NCBI GenBank assembly: GCA_007125845.1
Contig: SLCK01000024.1
Coordinates: forward strand, 47,674-111,673
DNA: 64,000 nt
Reading direction: 5' to 3'
Origin: Gemmatimonadota bacterium
Lineage (GTDB): Bacteria; Gemmatimonadota; Gemmatimonadetes; Longimicrobiales; Gaopeijiaceae
Made by a program: the position numbers and the translations under genes
Part shown: piece after piece, positions 16,686 through 27,544 of the stretch
How positions within the stretch are numbered: the first letter of the stretch is position 1
Layout of the letters: every line of letters starts with the position of its first letter
Notes under the pieces: generated by a model
The model's database searches: none
The model's input: the letters and a program-made list of their open reading frames with translations, nothing else
Told to the model about the DNA's origin: nothing

Positions 16686-18992
16686 GTGGAGTTGGATATG
16701 GTGAGACCGGAACACCAGAGGGAGCTCGTCGGCGTGGCCCTCCTCGCTGCAGCCCTCTTCCTCCTCCTTTCTCTGGTTCCCGTGGAGGTCCTGGGCACCG
16801 TCGGGACGCGGTGGTTTCCCTCCGGGAACATGATGGGAGCCGTGGGCGCCGGGTTCCGGGCTGGGGCGCTCCACTTCTTCGGTGTCGGGGCCGGGATCCT
16901 TCCGCTCCTGATCGCTCTCGCCGGAATGTACTTCGGGGGCTGGCTGTCGAGAGAGAAGACCCTCCGGCTCGCCGTGCTGGGGGGAGCCCTCCTCGTGCTC
17001 GTCCCGACAGCCTTTCAGCTCGTGCCTCCCGCCCGGGAGTGGGCGGGTATCGCGGGCCGTTTCGTGGGGGAGCCGCTGATCGGGGCCCTGGGGAGCTTCG
17101 GCGCCGGCTTCCTGCTCGGCGTCCTGTTCGTTCTCCTCAGTCTCGCGACCCTCGGGTGGAATCCCCTGCGACGTCCCCTCCGATGGACGGTCGAGGCCGG
17201 TCGAACCGGATGGACAAATGGATTCGACTGGCTGAATCGTCGCCGCGGTAATCCTGATCGGAGCGAGGGGTCCCGGGGGCGCGCGAAAGCCTCGGAGGCG
17301 CCCGGGGAGGAGCCCCGTACGGACGCACTTCCGCCACCCGAGTCCGACTCTGCCCGACTCGAGCAGGGCTCACTCTTTCCCACTGAGCCCGACGAGGGAC
17401 CGGGGGACGGGGGCCTCCCCGATCCCCGCGACCCTCGGGAGCTCGCTGGCGACGAGCTGCCTCCCCTCGACCTCCTCTCCGCCGCGGTGCGGGAAAACCT
17501 CGGAGAGATGGAGCGAGAGCTCGATACGCTCGGGGAGGTGCTCATCGAGAAGCTGAAGACCTTCAACGTGGAGAGTCGCCTGGGCGGGCGCACGACCGGT
17601 CCGGTGGTCACCCAGTTCGAGGTGATCCCGGCGCCCGGGGTGAAGGTCAATCGGATTGCGAACCTGGATCGGGACCTCGCCCTCGCGATGCGGGCAAGGA
17701 CCGTGCGCATCGTGGCGCCGATTCCCGGGAAGGGCGCCGTCGGCGTGGAGATTCCGAATCCGACCCCGCTCACCGTCCGATTGCGGGAGATCCTGGAGGC
17801 CCGGGCCTTCGCGACGTCCCGGGCGGAGCTCCCCCTCGCGCTCGGCAAGGACCTTCAGGGGGCGCCGTACGTGGCCGATCTCGCACGGATGCCCCATGCG
17901 CTCATCGCAGGGGCTACCGGTTCGGGGAAGTCCGTTTGCCTCAATACGATCATTACCTCGCTGATCTACCGGCACACTCCGGAATCGCTTCGCCTCCTCC
18001 TCATCGATCCGAAGATGGTGGAGCTGTCCAGCTACTCGGACCTCCCGCACCTGAGGCACCCGGTGGTCACGGACCCGAAGGACGCGGCCGGCGTCCTCAA
18101 GTGGGCGGTGCTCGAGATGGAACGGCGGTATGCCCTCCTCTCGGAGAATGGGGTGCGCTCGATCGGGGAGTTCAATCGACGGGTGAGGAAGGGGACGCCC
18201 ATGCGGCGTGTGCACCCGGTCGGGGCCGAAGACGACCCGGATCGCTGGATCTATGCCGAGGGAATCCTGCCCTACGTCGTGCTGGTCGTGGACGAGCTCG
18301 CCGACCTGATGATGAGCGTGCAGAGCGAAGTGGAGAAGCCTCTCACCCTTCTGGCCCAGAAAGCCCGGGCGATCGGCATCCACCTTCTGGTGGCGACTCA
18401 GCGCCCCTCGGTCAATGTGATCACCGGCTTGATCAAGGCGAACTTCCCCTGCCGTATTGCCTTCCGGGTGTCGTCGAAGACCGATTCCCGGACCATCCTC
18501 GACCAGAATGGGGCCGACGCCCTGCTGGGCGATGGAGACATGCTCTTCCTCCCACCCGGTCAGGGGGCGCCGATTCGTATGCAGGGGGCGTTCATCTCGA
18601 CCGAGGAGACAGAACGCCTGGTCTCCTGGTACAGGGAGCTCCGCGAGCGGAAGCTCGCCGACGAAGAGGCTGCACCGTTCGAGGAGGAAGACATTCTGGA
18701 GGTGGTTCGTGCCCGCGAGGCCGAGGAGGCAGGCGGCGAGGACTCACCCTTCGACGGTGACTGGGACGAGTACTTCAGGGAGGCTGCGGAGGTGTGCATC
18801 CAGAACGATCAAGGTTCCACTTCGCTTCTCCAGCGGCGGCTGCGTGTGGGCTACGGGAGGGCGGCTCGAATCGTCGACCAGCTCCACGATGCCGGGGTCG
18901 TCGGTCCCCCCGACGGCTCCAAACCTCGGGAGGTCCTGATGAGCATGGACCAGCTCGAGAGGATGCTCTCAGGGGAGAGGAAGGAGGGGTGA
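16686..18992 (+). CDS. ftsK: DNA translocase FtsK/SpoIIIE
   Basis: A 768-residue septal DNA pump that clears chromosome ends during division. About four hydrophobic segments fill residues 10-170, followed by a charged linker to about 245. The alpha/beta motor has Walker A AGATGSGKSVCLN (about 412-424) and Walker B VVLVVDELADLMM. The C-terminal winged-helix gamma domain (about 695-768; STSLLQRRLRVGYGRAARIVDQL) reads KOPS sites. The start is GTG 16686; ATG 16698 is possible. The linker is short compared with E. coli FtsK. Confidence 0.96.
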   Translation: MELDMVRPEHQRELVGVALLAAALFLLLSLVPVEVLGTVGTRWFPSGNMMGAVGAGFRAGALHFFGVGAGILPLLIALAGMYFGGWLSREKTLRLAVLGGALLVLVPTAFQLVPPAREWAGIAGRFVGEPLIGALGSFGAGFLLGVLFVLLSLATLGWNPLRRPLRWTVEAGRTGWTNGFDWLNRRRGNPDRSEGSRGRAKASEAPGEEPRTDALPPPESDSARLEQGSLFPTEPDEGPGDGGLPDPRDPRELAGDELPPLDLLSAAVRENLGEMERELDTLGEVLIEKLKTFNVESRLGGRTTGPVVTQFEVIPAPGVKVNRIANLDRDLALAMRARTVRIVAPIPGKGAVGVEIPNPTPLTVRLREILEARAFATSRAELPLALGKDLQGAPYVADLARMPHALIAGATGSGKSVCLNTIITSLIYRHTPESLRLLLIDPKMVELSSYSDLPHLRHPVVTDPKDAAGVLKWAVLEMERRYALLSENGVRSIGEFNRRVRKGTPMRRVHPVGAEDDPDRWIYAEGILPYVVLVVDELADLMMSVQSEVEKPLTLLAQKARAIGIHLLVATQRPSVNVITGLIKANFPCRIAFRVSSKTDSRTILDQNGADALLGDGDMLFLPPGQGAPIRMQGAFISTEETERLVSWYRELRERKLADEEAAPFEEEDILEVVRAREAEEAGGEDSPFDGDWDEYFREAAEVCIQNDQGSTSLLQRRLRVGYGRAARIVDQLHDAGVVGPPDGSKPREVLMSMDQLERMLSGERKEG

Positions 18993-19009
18993 TGACCGGG
19001 ATCCGGTCA
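18993..19009. terminator. Small palindrome at the ftsK/FKBP convergence
   Basis: TGACCGG (18993-18999) and CCGGTCA (19003-19009) form a perfect 7-base-pair stem with a 3-base loop. It begins right after the ftsK stop and includes the minus-strand stop of the FKBP gene. It is symmetrical, so it would work in both directions. The stem is short and no T-tract follows. Confidence 0.3.
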
Positions 19010-19525
19010 GTGGACCTCCAGCAGCTCCAGGTCGAAGACCAGGACCGCATTGGCCGGAATCACGCCGGCGGCTCCGTCCGCGCCGTACGCGAGGTGGGGC
19101 GGGATGACGAGGGTCCTTCGTCCCCCTTCGCGCATTCCCTGGACGCCTTCCTCCCAACCGGGAATGATCGGATCGACGCCAAGCTCCACGTAGATCGGCT
19201 CCTCCCGCTCCCAGCTGTCGTCGAAGACTGTCCCATCCGCGAGGTGCCCTGCGTAGTGGGCCACGATGGTCCGGCCGGGCTCAGCGACCTCGCCGTCTCC
19301 GGCGACGTCGTCACGGTAGAAGAGTCCGGTGGACGTCTCTTCCATCTCGCCGAAGTCCACGTCCAGCTCGGGGGCGTAATCGACGGTGGTCGGATCTACG
19401 ATTTCGGGAGCGGGACCGGTTTCGGAAAGGGCGTCCGGTTCCGGATCCGGAGTTTCTCCACAAGCGGCAATGACGATGAGGAGCAGGGCGAAGACGGCGG
19501 CCGGGAGTACGTTCAGGTGGCGCAT
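19007..19525 (-). CDS. FKBP-type peptidyl-prolyl isomerase lipoprotein
   Basis: A 172-residue envelope protein. From ATG 19525-19523 it begins with a lipoprotein signal whose lipobox is IAAC (Cys about 22). An acidic spacer follows, then one FKBP domain from about residue 60 to the end. Recognisable motifs are VAHYAGHLADGTVFDDSW, PIIPGWEEGVQGMREGG, LVIPPHLAYGADG and IPANAVLVFDLELLEV. The frame is open upstream, but those residues look non-coding and would bury the signal. It converges on ftsK. It probably assists folding in the periplasm alongside the PpiD-like protein. Confidence 0.9.
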   Translation of the reverse strand: MRHLNVLPAAVFALLLIVIAACGETPDPEPDALSETGPAPEIVDPTTVDYAPELDVDFGEMEETSTGLFYRDDVAGDGEVAEPGRTIVAHYAGHLADGTVFDDSWEREEPIYVELGVDPIIPGWEEGVQGMREGGRRTLVIPPHLAYGADGAAGVIPANAVLVFDLELLEVH

Positions 19526-19782
19526 GTCGATTTCGGGTCGGTGCGAGGGGACTCGAATGGAAGCGGAGACGAGGCTATACACGGGAGCCGGTACGGAGAT
19601 TCCCGTGCACACTCCCGAACCACGAACGTTTCCCGCCGCCTCGGGTACCTGCGAAGGACCAGGGTGCGTGAGAACCGGGGTGTTCGCCTCGGACGCATCT
19701 CCGCTTGAGAACCGCCCGGGTCCTCGCCGAGCGGCATTCTCGCCGCCGTTCGACATCGTGTTCCACTCCGGCCGTTCAGCCC

Positions 19783-20493
19783 ATGAGCTCCGAACCCATC
19801 TGCCTACGGGCGCCCCGGCTCCGACGCGGATTTCGCGACCGACTCCCGACTCTCGTTGGGCCGGCGGTCGGAGTTCTCCTCGCCTTCGCTCCGCTTCCGG
19901 TTCATGGACAGTCCGCTCTCAACGTTCTCGAAGCGGCGTCGGAGCGGTATGCCGACCTGGAGGGATTCTGTGCGGATTTCGACCAGGTCGTGGAGGTCAC
20001 GCTGCTCCGACAGGTCACCCGTAGCGAGGGGGAGCTCTGTCAGCTTCCCCCGGACCGATTCGAGATGCGCTTCACCGACCCCGAAGGCGACCGTGTCGTC
20101 GCCGACGGCACCGACCTGTGGGTGTATTTTCCCAGCACCGACGAAGGTCAGGTCTTCCGCCAGAGGCTCGGAGCGGCGGAGGGGCGGTTCGATCTGCATG
20201 GGGAGTTTCTCTCGGACCCGGGAGAACGGTACCGCGCAGAGCTCGAGGGGAGGGAGACGGTGAACGGAACCGAAGCGCATGTCCTGGCACTCGAGCCCCG
20301 GCAGGATTCCCAGTATCGGTGGGCGCGTGTGTGGATTGGTGTGGGGGATCTCCTCATCCACAAGCTTGAGATCCATGACGACGCCGACTCGATCCGGATG
20401 CTGGAGCTTTCGAACCTGCGGCTGAATCCGACCCTGTCCGAGGAGCGGTTTCGCTTCGATCCTCCCTCCGGAGTCCAGGTGATCACTCGATGA
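19783..20493 (+). CDS. lolA: Outer-membrane lipoprotein carrier LolA
   Basis: A 236-residue periplasmic chaperone that shuttles lipoproteins to the outer membrane. ATG 19783 is chosen; after a basic N-terminus (about residues 1-25) comes a hydrophobic signal ending VHGQS. LolA features are ALNVLEAASERYADLEGFCADFDQ, then PDRFEMRFTDPEGDRVVADGTDLWVYFP and a C-terminal FRFDPPSGVQV. Two Cys (in GFCADF and ELCQLP) fall on neighbouring strands. Its stop overlaps rimO (ATGA). The 257-base divergent gap to the FKBP gene (19526-19782) holds no gene that I can support and no clear promoter. Confidence 0.85.
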   Translation: MSSEPICLRAPRLRRGFRDRLPTLVGPAVGVLLAFAPLPVHGQSALNVLEAASERYADLEGFCADFDQVVEVTLLRQVTRSEGELCQLPPDRFEMRFTDPEGDRVVADGTDLWVYFPSTDEGQVFRQRLGAAEGRFDLHGEFLSDPGERYRAELEGRETVNGTEAHVLALEPRQDSQYRWARVWIGVGDLLIHKLEIHDDADSIRMLELSNLRLNPTLSEERFRFDPPSGVQVITR

Positions 20494-21995
20494 CCGGTCG
20501 GGTCCGGAGCCGGAATCTCCCCGTATTCCCCGTGACCGCAGATCCGGTGCGCCCGGAGGTTCCGGCCGACGTGGCACCCGTGGACCACACGATCGAACCG
20601 ATTGGCCCCGCGGACGGACCTCGAATCGGCCTGGTTACGCTCGGGTGCGACAAGAACACGGTGGACTCGGAGAGGATGATGGCGGCGCTTCTGGGTCACG
20701 GGGCGCGCGTCTCGTCGACGGTCGAAGGCGCCGATGTCGTCATCGTCAACACGTGCGGGTTCATCGAGGTTGCCAAGCAGGAGTCGGTCGAAACCATCCT
20801 CGAGGCGTGTGAGTTGAAGGCCGCCGGCCGAGTGAAAGCCGTGGCCGCGGTGGGTTGCCTGGTCCAGCGGTACAAGGACGACCTGTCCGACGAGATCCCG
20901 GAGGTGGACCTCTTTCTCGGATTGACCGAGATGCAGGGCCTCATCCCCGAGCTCCGGTCGCGAGGTCTACTTCCCCCTTCCGCCTCCTCGAGCCCCTCGA
21001 GCGTGCCGAACATGGAGCGCCCCCTGCGGCTCCTTTCGACCGACACCCCTCACACCTCCTTCCTGAAGATCTCCGAGGGATGCGATCACACGTGCGCGTT
21101 CTGTGCGATCCCGCACATGCGGGGACTCCACCGCTCGGCATCCGTCGAGGAGCTCGTGCGCGAGGCCGTTGAGCTCGAGGTGGTCGGAGTGAGGGAGTTG
21201 AACGTGATCTCGCAAGACACGACCTGGTACGGTAAGGACCTGAGGCGAGCCGCCGTACAGGAAGCGGGGCCGGGCGGAACACCGGCGGACACTCCCCTCC
21301 TTCCCGATCTGTTGCGTGCCCTCCTGGACGGCACCTCGATTCCCTGGTTCCGGCTCTTCTATATGTATCCTTCAGGGATCACGCCGGAGCTGGTGCGCCT
21401 CATTGCGGGTGAGCGCCGGATCCTTCCCTATCTCGATCTTCCGATCCAGCATGGGAGCGACTCCGTCCTGAAGCGGATGCGCAGACCGGAACGGCAGGCC
21501 ACGATCCTGGAGCGTGTGGCCTGGCTGCGGGAATCCGTTCCGGGGATCGTCCTGCGAACCACCGTGATCGTGGGCTTTCCGGGGGAGACCGAAGAAGAGT
21601 TCGGGGAGCTCCTGGACCTGCTGGACGAGGTTCGCTTCGACCGGGTAGGTGCCTTCCCATACTCCCTGGAGGAAGGGACTCCCGCAGCAGGGATGGACGG
21701 TCACCTTTCCGAAGGCGAGAAGCGAGAGCGAATGGAGGCGCTCATGGAGCTCCAGCGGGAGATCTCCTTCGAGCGGAATGAGGGATTGGTCGGGACCCGG
21801 GAGACGGCGCTCGTGGATCGGCTCGTGGACGACGATCCGGAGTACGTGGCCGAGGGACGGACGCGCGGGCAGGCTCTCGATGTGGACGGAATCACCCGGA
21901 TCCTCCCGGGTGCGGACCTCGAACCGGGCGCCTTCGTGCAGGTGGAGATCGTGGACGCACTCGAGTATGACCTGATCGGAAGGGTGGTGGAATGA
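20490..21995 (+). CDS. rimO: Ribosomal protein S12 methylthiotransferase RimO
   Basis: A 501-residue radical-SAM enzyme that adds a methylthio group to an Asp of ribosomal protein S12. The N-terminal UPF0004 domain starts at [14 protein letters not shown], with NTCGFI and AVGCLVQRY supplying Cys for the second 4Fe-4S cluster. The radical-SAM motif is CDHTCAFC (about 198-205), and a C-terminal TRAM domain ends at [10 protein letters not shown]. About 40 extra residues precede the first domain. The gene is coupled by 4-base overlaps to lolA upstream and hemL downstream. Confidence 0.95.
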   Translation: MTGRVRSRNLPVFPVTADPVRPEVPADVAPVDHTIEPIGPADGPRIGLVTLGCDKNTVDSERMMAALLGHGARVSSTVEGADVVIVNTCGFIEVAKQESVETILEACELKAAGRVKAVAAVGCLVQRYKDDLSDEIPEVDLFLGLTEMQGLIPELRSRGLLPPSASSSPSSVPNMERPLRLLSTDTPHTSFLKISEGCDHTCAFCAIPHMRGLHRSASVEELVREAVELEVVGVRELNVISQDTTWYGKDLRRAAVQEAGPGGTPADTPLLPDLLRALLDGTSIPWFRLFYMYPSGITPELVRLIAGERRILPYLDLPIQHGSDSVLKRMRRPERQATILERVAWLRESVPGIVLRTTVIVGFPGETEEEFGELLDLLDEVRFDRVGAFPYSLEEGTPAAGMDGHLSEGEKRERMEALMELQREISFERNEGLVGTRETALVDRLVDDDPEYVAEGRTRGQALDVDGITRILPGADLEPGAFVQVEIVDALEYDLIGRVVE

Positions 21996-23302
21996 GCGGC
22001 TCGGAACGGGAAAGGACGATCGGTGCGACCTCGGCGGAGCTGTGGGATCGGGCTCTCAGGGCGGTGCCCGGGGGCGTGAACTCGCCCGTGCGATCCTTCG
22101 CATCGGTCGGGGGGCAACCCTTCTTCGTGGAGAAAGGGGACGGCGCCTATCTGGAGGATCGCGATGGGCGACGGTACCTCGATTTCGTGCTCTCGTGGGG
22201 GCCACTCGTGCTCGGGCACTCCCACCCGGTGATCGTGGAGGCGCTCCGGACGCAGATCGGGAGGGGAACCAGCTATGGCGCGCCGACCGCAGAGGAAGTG
22301 GAGTTGGCGGAACGGTTGATTCGCCTCGTACCGGGGATCGAGATGGTCCGCCTCGTCAACTCGGGGACCGAGGCGACGATGAGTGCGCTGCGCCTGGCGC
22401 GAGCCTATACCGGCCGAACTCGGTTCCTGAAGTTCACCGGGTGCTACCACGGACACGCCGACCCCTTCCTGGTGGCCGCTGGAAGCGGGGTCGCGACGCT
22501 GGGGCTTCCGAATTCTCCGGGCGTGCCCGAGGCTTCGGTGCGGGACACGGCCCTGCTGCCCTTCAACGACCTGGAGGCCGTGGAGCAGCTCTTCGACGAG
22601 CGGGGAGACGAGCTCGCGGCGGTCTTCCTCGAGCCGGTGATGGGCAACGCAGGTCTTATTCTCCCCAATCCCGGCTTCCTGGGAGGGCTGCGGGAGCTCA
22701 CGGAGGCGCATGGAGCCCTGCTCGTCTTCGACGAGGTGATGACGGGCTTCCGGGTCGGGTTGGGCGGTGCCCAGGAGCGCTTCGGGGTCGTGCCCGATCT
22801 CACGACGCTTGGAAAGGTGATCGGAGGAGGGCTTCCGGTGGGCGCGTTCGGAGGCCGGAGCGACATCATGAAGATGGTGGCTCCGGCCGGACCGGTCTAC
22901 CAGGCCGGGACCCTTTCAGGAAACCCGCTCGCGACCGCCGCGGGCAACGCTCAACTCGAGTGGCTCGAGGTGCACGACCCGTTCCCGGAGCTGGAGGTCG
23001 TTGGCCGCAAGCTGGTCGACGGGCTCCTGGAGGTGCTGGAGGAGGTGGGAATCGAGGCGTCCGGCCGCAGCCTCGGATCGATGTGGGGCGTCTTCTTCCA
23101 CTCCGGGCCGGTCTCCTCATTCGAGGACGCCTCCGAGGCCGATATCGAGCGCTTCGGGCGGTTTCACGGAGAGATGCTTCGCCGCGGCGTCTTTCTGGCG
23201 CCGTCCCCGTTCGAGGCGGGCTTCCTCTCCGTGCGACACGGAGAGGAGGAGATCGAGTTCACCCTCTCAGCTGCCCGCGAGGCGGCGAAGGCGGTCGCAT
23301 GA
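21992..23302 (+). CDS. hemL: Glutamate-1-semialdehyde 2,1-aminomutase
   Basis: A 436-residue PLP enzyme of the C5 haem pathway, converting glutamate-1-semialdehyde to 5-aminolevulinate. Diagnostic stretches are [46 protein letters not shown] and the PLP-Lys region [18 protein letters not shown]. The length is typical. ATG overlaps the rimO stop, and the stop overlaps the next start, so three genes are chained. Confidence 0.97.
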   Translation: MSGSERERTIGATSAELWDRALRAVPGGVNSPVRSFASVGGQPFFVEKGDGAYLEDRDGRRYLDFVLSWGPLVLGHSHPVIVEALRTQIGRGTSYGAPTAEEVELAERLIRLVPGIEMVRLVNSGTEATMSALRLARAYTGRTRFLKFTGCYHGHADPFLVAAGSGVATLGLPNSPGVPEASVRDTALLPFNDLEAVEQLFDERGDELAAVFLEPVMGNAGLILPNPGFLGGLRELTEAHGALLVFDEVMTGFRVGLGGAQERFGVVPDLTTLGKVIGGGLPVGAFGGRSDIMKMVAPAGPVYQAGTLSGNPLATAAGNAQLEWLEVHDPFPELEVVGRKLVDGLLEVLEEVGIEASGRSLGSMWGVFFHSGPVSSFEDASEADIERFGRFHGEMLRRGVFLAPSPFEAGFLSVRHGEEEIEFTLSAAREAAKAVA

Positions 23303-24051
23303 GCCTGATTCGCAGGGACCGGGGCCCGAGGCCCGAAAAGGGCCGTCGGATCGGATCCATGGTCGCGGCAGTGGTCGGGGGAGCGGTGATCCTCCTCGCC
23401 ATCCTCTTCGTGCTCCTCATCCTCATGGCCCCGCGGCCGGCTGCGGCGCAGGGGCTCGCGGACTTCGACTACGAAAACCTCACCTTCCGCGGGGTGATGC
23501 TCGACGCAGGCTACATCACCTCCTCCCGCGTCGAGCCGACGAGCTCGATCGGAGGGAGGGCGGACCTCGGCTTTCTGGGTCCCGGGGTAAGGGTCGTGGC
23601 CGGGTTCAATCGCTGGTCCTCCTTTCTCGAGCGGGAGGAGGTGAGAGGGCTCGAGAGGCGACTCGAAGATCTCATCTTCGAGCAGACTGGAGAGGAAACC
23701 TCGGTGGATCTGGGAGACATCACCTGGTCCGATATGGCCTTCCACGGTGACGCGCACTTCCTCTGGCGCGTTCCTTTCGGCCTGCTCACCTACGCCGGGA
23801 TGGGAGCGACCGCCCACGTGCTGAGGGGGGGAGGCGTGGCTATCGACGACACCTTCGTGGAAGATCTGCTGGATTCGATCCGGGCGGGTATCAATGTCCA
23901 TGCGGGGATCGAGTTGCCCTTGAGCGACCGCTTCCGGCTCGTGGGAGAGAGCCGCTTCGAGGTCCTGGAGAATCTCAACTACCTCCAGTTTCGGTTGGGC
24001 GGCCAATTCCTCTTCGGTGCGCTCGCGCCCGGGGAGTCGGTGCCTCGATAG
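23299..24051 (+). CDS. Outer-membrane beta-barrel protein, function unknown
   Basis: A 250-residue protein with a long basic N-terminus, one hydrophobic segment ([19 protein letters not shown]) and a cleavage-like site AAAQG near residue 53. The rest alternates polar and hydrophobic residues as in a small beta-barrel ([50 protein letters not shown]). Similar proteins are annotated only as outer-membrane beta-barrel. ATG overlaps the hemL stop, and lnt follows. Confidence 0.7.
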   Translation: MSLIRRDRGPRPEKGRRIGSMVAAVVGGAVILLAILFVLLILMAPRPAAAQGLADFDYENLTFRGVMLDAGYITSSRVEPTSSIGGRADLGFLGPGVRVVAGFNRWSSFLEREEVRGLERRLEDLIFEQTGEETSVDLGDITWSDMAFHGDAHFLWRVPFGLLTYAGMGATAHVLRGGGVAIDDTFVEDLLDSIRAGINVHAGIELPLSDRFRLVGESRFEVLENLNYLQFRLGGQFLFGALAPGESVPR

Positions 24052-24119
24052 GAGCTCCCCGACGGGACCGGAAGTGGGGTCCGGCTCCGATCTGGGCGAC
24101 CGGGCTCCTCTCCGGGGCG

Positions 24120-25580
24120 TTGGCCGCGCTGGCCCTCCCACCGATTTCCCTCTGGCCACTGATCTTCGTTGCCCTCGTCCCCCTTGGACTTTCCCTCTCC
24201 CGTCCGGGGGTGCGGCGGGCTGACGCGGTAGGGGGGGGATTGGCCTTCGGAGCCGTTTTCTACGGAGGCCTTCTCCACTGGGTACCCTTCACGCTCGACG
24301 GCATCGTGCCGCTCGGGCTCTTATCGGGTACGCTCCTTCTCGCCATTCTCACGGGAATCGGAGGACTGCAGGGACTGGCACTGCAGAAGGTGCTGGCCAG
24401 GACCGGGCCGATCGTGGCCTTGCCGCTGGTGTGGGGCGGCACGGAGTTCCTGCTCGCCCACGCTGGGCCCCTCGCGATGCCTTGGACGCCGATGGGGCTG
24501 GCGCTCGCCCCCGCGCCTCGTCTCGCCGCGCCAGCGGAATGGGTCGGGGTCCGCGGGGTGGGCATCTGGATCGCGTTGGTGAACGGAGGTGCGGTCCTCT
24601 TCCTTCGGCGGGTCCTCGAGGAGGGTTGGACCCCGCTTCGCGCAGCTCCCGGCCTCCTCGTTCTCCTGGCGACCGTCGGGGGCAGCGCTCTCTGGGGAGC
24701 TGCGCGGGAGGCCACGCTTCCAGTCCGAGCCACCGGGTCGGTGCTGGCGACCCAATTCGAGATTCCCAGGGATGAGCTTCTGGATCGCGAGGCCCGGGAC
24801 CGAGCGGCCCGGTCGGCGCTCAGACGCGTGGTAGAGGCCGCTGAGGTCGGGCGCGCGGGGCATGACATCTCCTTCGCTCTCTTGCCGGAGGCTCCGTTCG
24901 GCTCTTCGTGGGAAGAGGGGGCGGATGAGAGCTTCAGGGAGGCGGCAGCAGCGCTGAATCTGGTTGTGCTCGCCGGGAGCCATCGCCGCGAGGGCGACGC
25001 ACTGCGGAATTCGGTGTTCCTCGTACACCCGCAAGGAGACGTCCGCCCGGTCCACGACAAGGTGAAGCTCGTGCCTCTGGCTGAGTGGCCCGGATTGGAG
25101 GCGGGAAGAGGATTGGGCGGGCTGCGGGTCGGGGGCGTGACGGCTGGGGTCCTGATCTGTTCGGAGGCCGCATTCGATCGCGAAGCGCGTAGACTCGCCG
25201 CAGGCGGAGCCGAGCTCCTTCTCCACGTGACCAACGACGGATGGTTCCGTCCGCGCCTCTTCGGGCTCGGTAGTGCGGCCCACTCCCAGCACCGGGCCCA
25301 CCTCGTGCTGCGCGCGGTGGAGAGTAGAGTCGGGGCGGTGCGCTCCGCGGTCGGAGGCGAGCTCCTCCTCGTCTCTCCCGCGGGGCGAATCCTCCATTCG
25401 CGCCGACCTGGGACGGATCATGCCCAGGTACTGCATCCCGTCACCTCTACGGTTACGACCGGCTTCGTGCGTGTCGGCGACCTCTCCGGCTGGGCGTGCG
25501 CGATCCTGCTTCTGATTGCGGCGCTCGGTCGGCGCGGGGTGAACCCTTCTTCCACAACCTTCTGGGCAGGTGAGGGGTAG
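24120..25580 (+). CDS. lnt: Apolipoprotein N-acyltransferase
   Basis: A multi-pass membrane enzyme that adds the third acyl chain to lipoproteins such as Pal and CpoB. About six hydrophobic segments precede a nitrilase-type periplasmic domain (about residues 200-450). Its Glu-Lys-Cys triad is seen in LLPEAPF, HDKVKLVPLAEW and VLICSEAAF (CSE instead of the common CYE). TTG 24120 is the only standard start and gives 486 residues, but it cuts the first membrane helix. The same frame upstream reads IWATGLLSGALA, which looks like the true helix start, yet no ATG, GTG or TTG occurs there. Confidence 0.88.
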   Translation: MAALALPPISLWPLIFVALVPLGLSLSRPGVRRADAVGGGLAFGAVFYGGLLHWVPFTLDGIVPLGLLSGTLLLAILTGIGGLQGLALQKVLARTGPIVALPLVWGGTEFLLAHAGPLAMPWTPMGLALAPAPRLAAPAEWVGVRGVGIWIALVNGGAVLFLRRVLEEGWTPLRAAPGLLVLLATVGGSALWGAAREATLPVRATGSVLATQFEIPRDELLDREARDRAARSALRRVVEAAEVGRAGHDISFALLPEAPFGSSWEEGADESFREAAAALNLVVLAGSHRREGDALRNSVFLVHPQGDVRPVHDKVKLVPLAEWPGLEAGRGLGGLRVGGVTAGVLICSEAAFDREARRLAAGGAELLLHVTNDGWFRPRLFGLGSAAHSQHRAHLVLRAVESRVGAVRSAVGGELLLVSPAGRILHSRRPGTDHAQVLHPVTSTVTTGFVRVGDLSGWACAILLLIAALGRRGVNPSSTTFWAGEG

Positions 25581-25622
25581 GGACTGCCGCAATCATCACT
25601 AGACACATGGGAGGTGGGCAGG

Positions 25623-26054
25623 ATGGCTACGACTATGGAGGAACTGCTCGAGGGGCTGAATCTGGATCTGGCGGCGGAGTTCCAGGCCGTTATCACGTAT
25701 CGGGTGTTTGCGAGCCTCGCTACCGGTCCCTACCGCTCCGAGGTCCGCGACTTCTTCGAAAGCGAGATTCCGGACGAGCTTTCGCATGCACAGTTCCTGG
25801 CGGACAAGATCGTCGCTCTGGGCGGGACTCCGACGACCGAACCCCTTCCCGTCGAGCTGACGCGTGACAACCGGGAGATGTTCGAGATCGCGCTGAAGGC
25901 TGAAACCGAAGCGATTGCCCGGTACGAAGAACGCGTCGCTCAGGCGGAGGAGCTGAACCTCACCGGGCTCAAAGTCCGGCTGGAGGATCTCATCGTGGAC
26001 GAGACTGGCCACAAGGAGGAGATCGAGCGCCGCCTCCACAACTGGAAGGAGTAG
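25623..26054 (+). CDS. Ferritin-like domain protein
   Basis: A 143-residue four-helix protein of the bacterioferritin/DUF892-like group. Repeated Glu and ExxH-type positions fit a di-iron site: [45 protein letters not shown] and [17 protein letters not shown] 25623 follows GGAGG (25610-25614) by 8 bases. It could store iron or handle peroxide, but the substrate cannot be told from sequence. It lies between lnt and rpmE, with no regulator nearby. Confidence 0.8.
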   Translation: MATTMEELLEGLNLDLAAEFQAVITYRVFASLATGPYRSEVRDFFESEIPDELSHAQFLADKIVALGGTPTTEPLPVELTRDNREMFEIALKAETEAIARYEERVAQAEELNLTGLKVRLEDLIVDETGHKEEIERRLHNWKE

Positions 26055-26069
26055 TTGCGCGGATCCGGG

Positions 26070-26098
26070 TTGAACCGGGTCCTGGCCGTTTCTATATT
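26070..26098 (+). promoter_or_regulatory. Promoter of rpmE-prfA-prmC
   Basis: TTGAAC at 26070-26075 and TATATT at 26093-26098 are 17 bases apart. A start near 26105 would leave a leader of about 54 bases before rpmE. Confidence 0.6.
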
Positions 26099-26158
26099 CC
26101 CAGGTCTATGGTGGCCTGGGACGGGCCTCCGTCTCATCCGGTATCCGGAGTAAGGATC

Positions 26159-26395
26159 ATGAAGAGTGGTATCCACCCCGAATACAAGCCAACCACGATC
26201 AGCTGTTCGTGCGGAAACGTCTTGGAGACCAGATCCACCGTCGAGCAGCTCTCGGTGGAGATCTGCTCGGTCTGCCATCCGTTCTACACGGGTACGCAGA
26301 GGCTCGTCGACACGGCCGGTCGCGTGGAACGGTTCAAGCGGAAGTATCAGCAGAAATCCGACGCGAAAACCGGCACCGACACCGACGCCACCTGA
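26159..26395 (+). CDS. rpmE: 50S ribosomal protein L31
   Basis: A 78-residue ribosomal protein of the zinc-binding (C+) type. It begins [14 protein letters not shown], with Cys in SCSCGN and the pair [10 protein letters not shown] forming the zinc site. RVERFKRKY is typical of the C-terminal part, and a short Asp/Thr tail follows. ATG 26159 is chosen over GTG upstream because homologues begin here and a purine-rich GGAGTAAGGA precedes it. prfA and prmC follow, the usual order. Confidence 0.96.
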   Translation: MKSGIHPEYKPTTISCSCGNVLETRSTVEQLSVEICSVCHPFYTGTQRLVDTAGRVERFKRKYQQKSDAKTGTDTDAT

Positions 26396-26400
26396 GCCGG

Positions 26401-26435
26401 CCTGCGGGCCTCCGCGGGGCTTCCTTTCTCCTTTC
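26401..26435 (+). terminator. Possible attenuating hairpin between rpmE and prfA
   Basis: CCTGCGG (26401-26407) pairs with CCGCGGG (26412-26418), seven pairs with one G:T, around a 4-base loop. A pyrimidine-rich TTCCTTTCTCCTTTC follows (26421-26435). It could partly end rpmE transcripts, so that L31 is made in excess over release factor 1. That role is inferred. Confidence 0.4.
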
Positions 26436-26449
26436 GCTCCAGCGTTCCG

Positions 26450-27540
<1,091 letters not shown>

Positions 27541-27544
<4 letters not shown>

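Noticed and set aside
22042..23298. Long + frame in front of the barrel protein, within hemL
   Set aside because: It is an out-of-frame reading of hemL; the barrel gene starts at ATG 23299 with the hemL stop overlapped.
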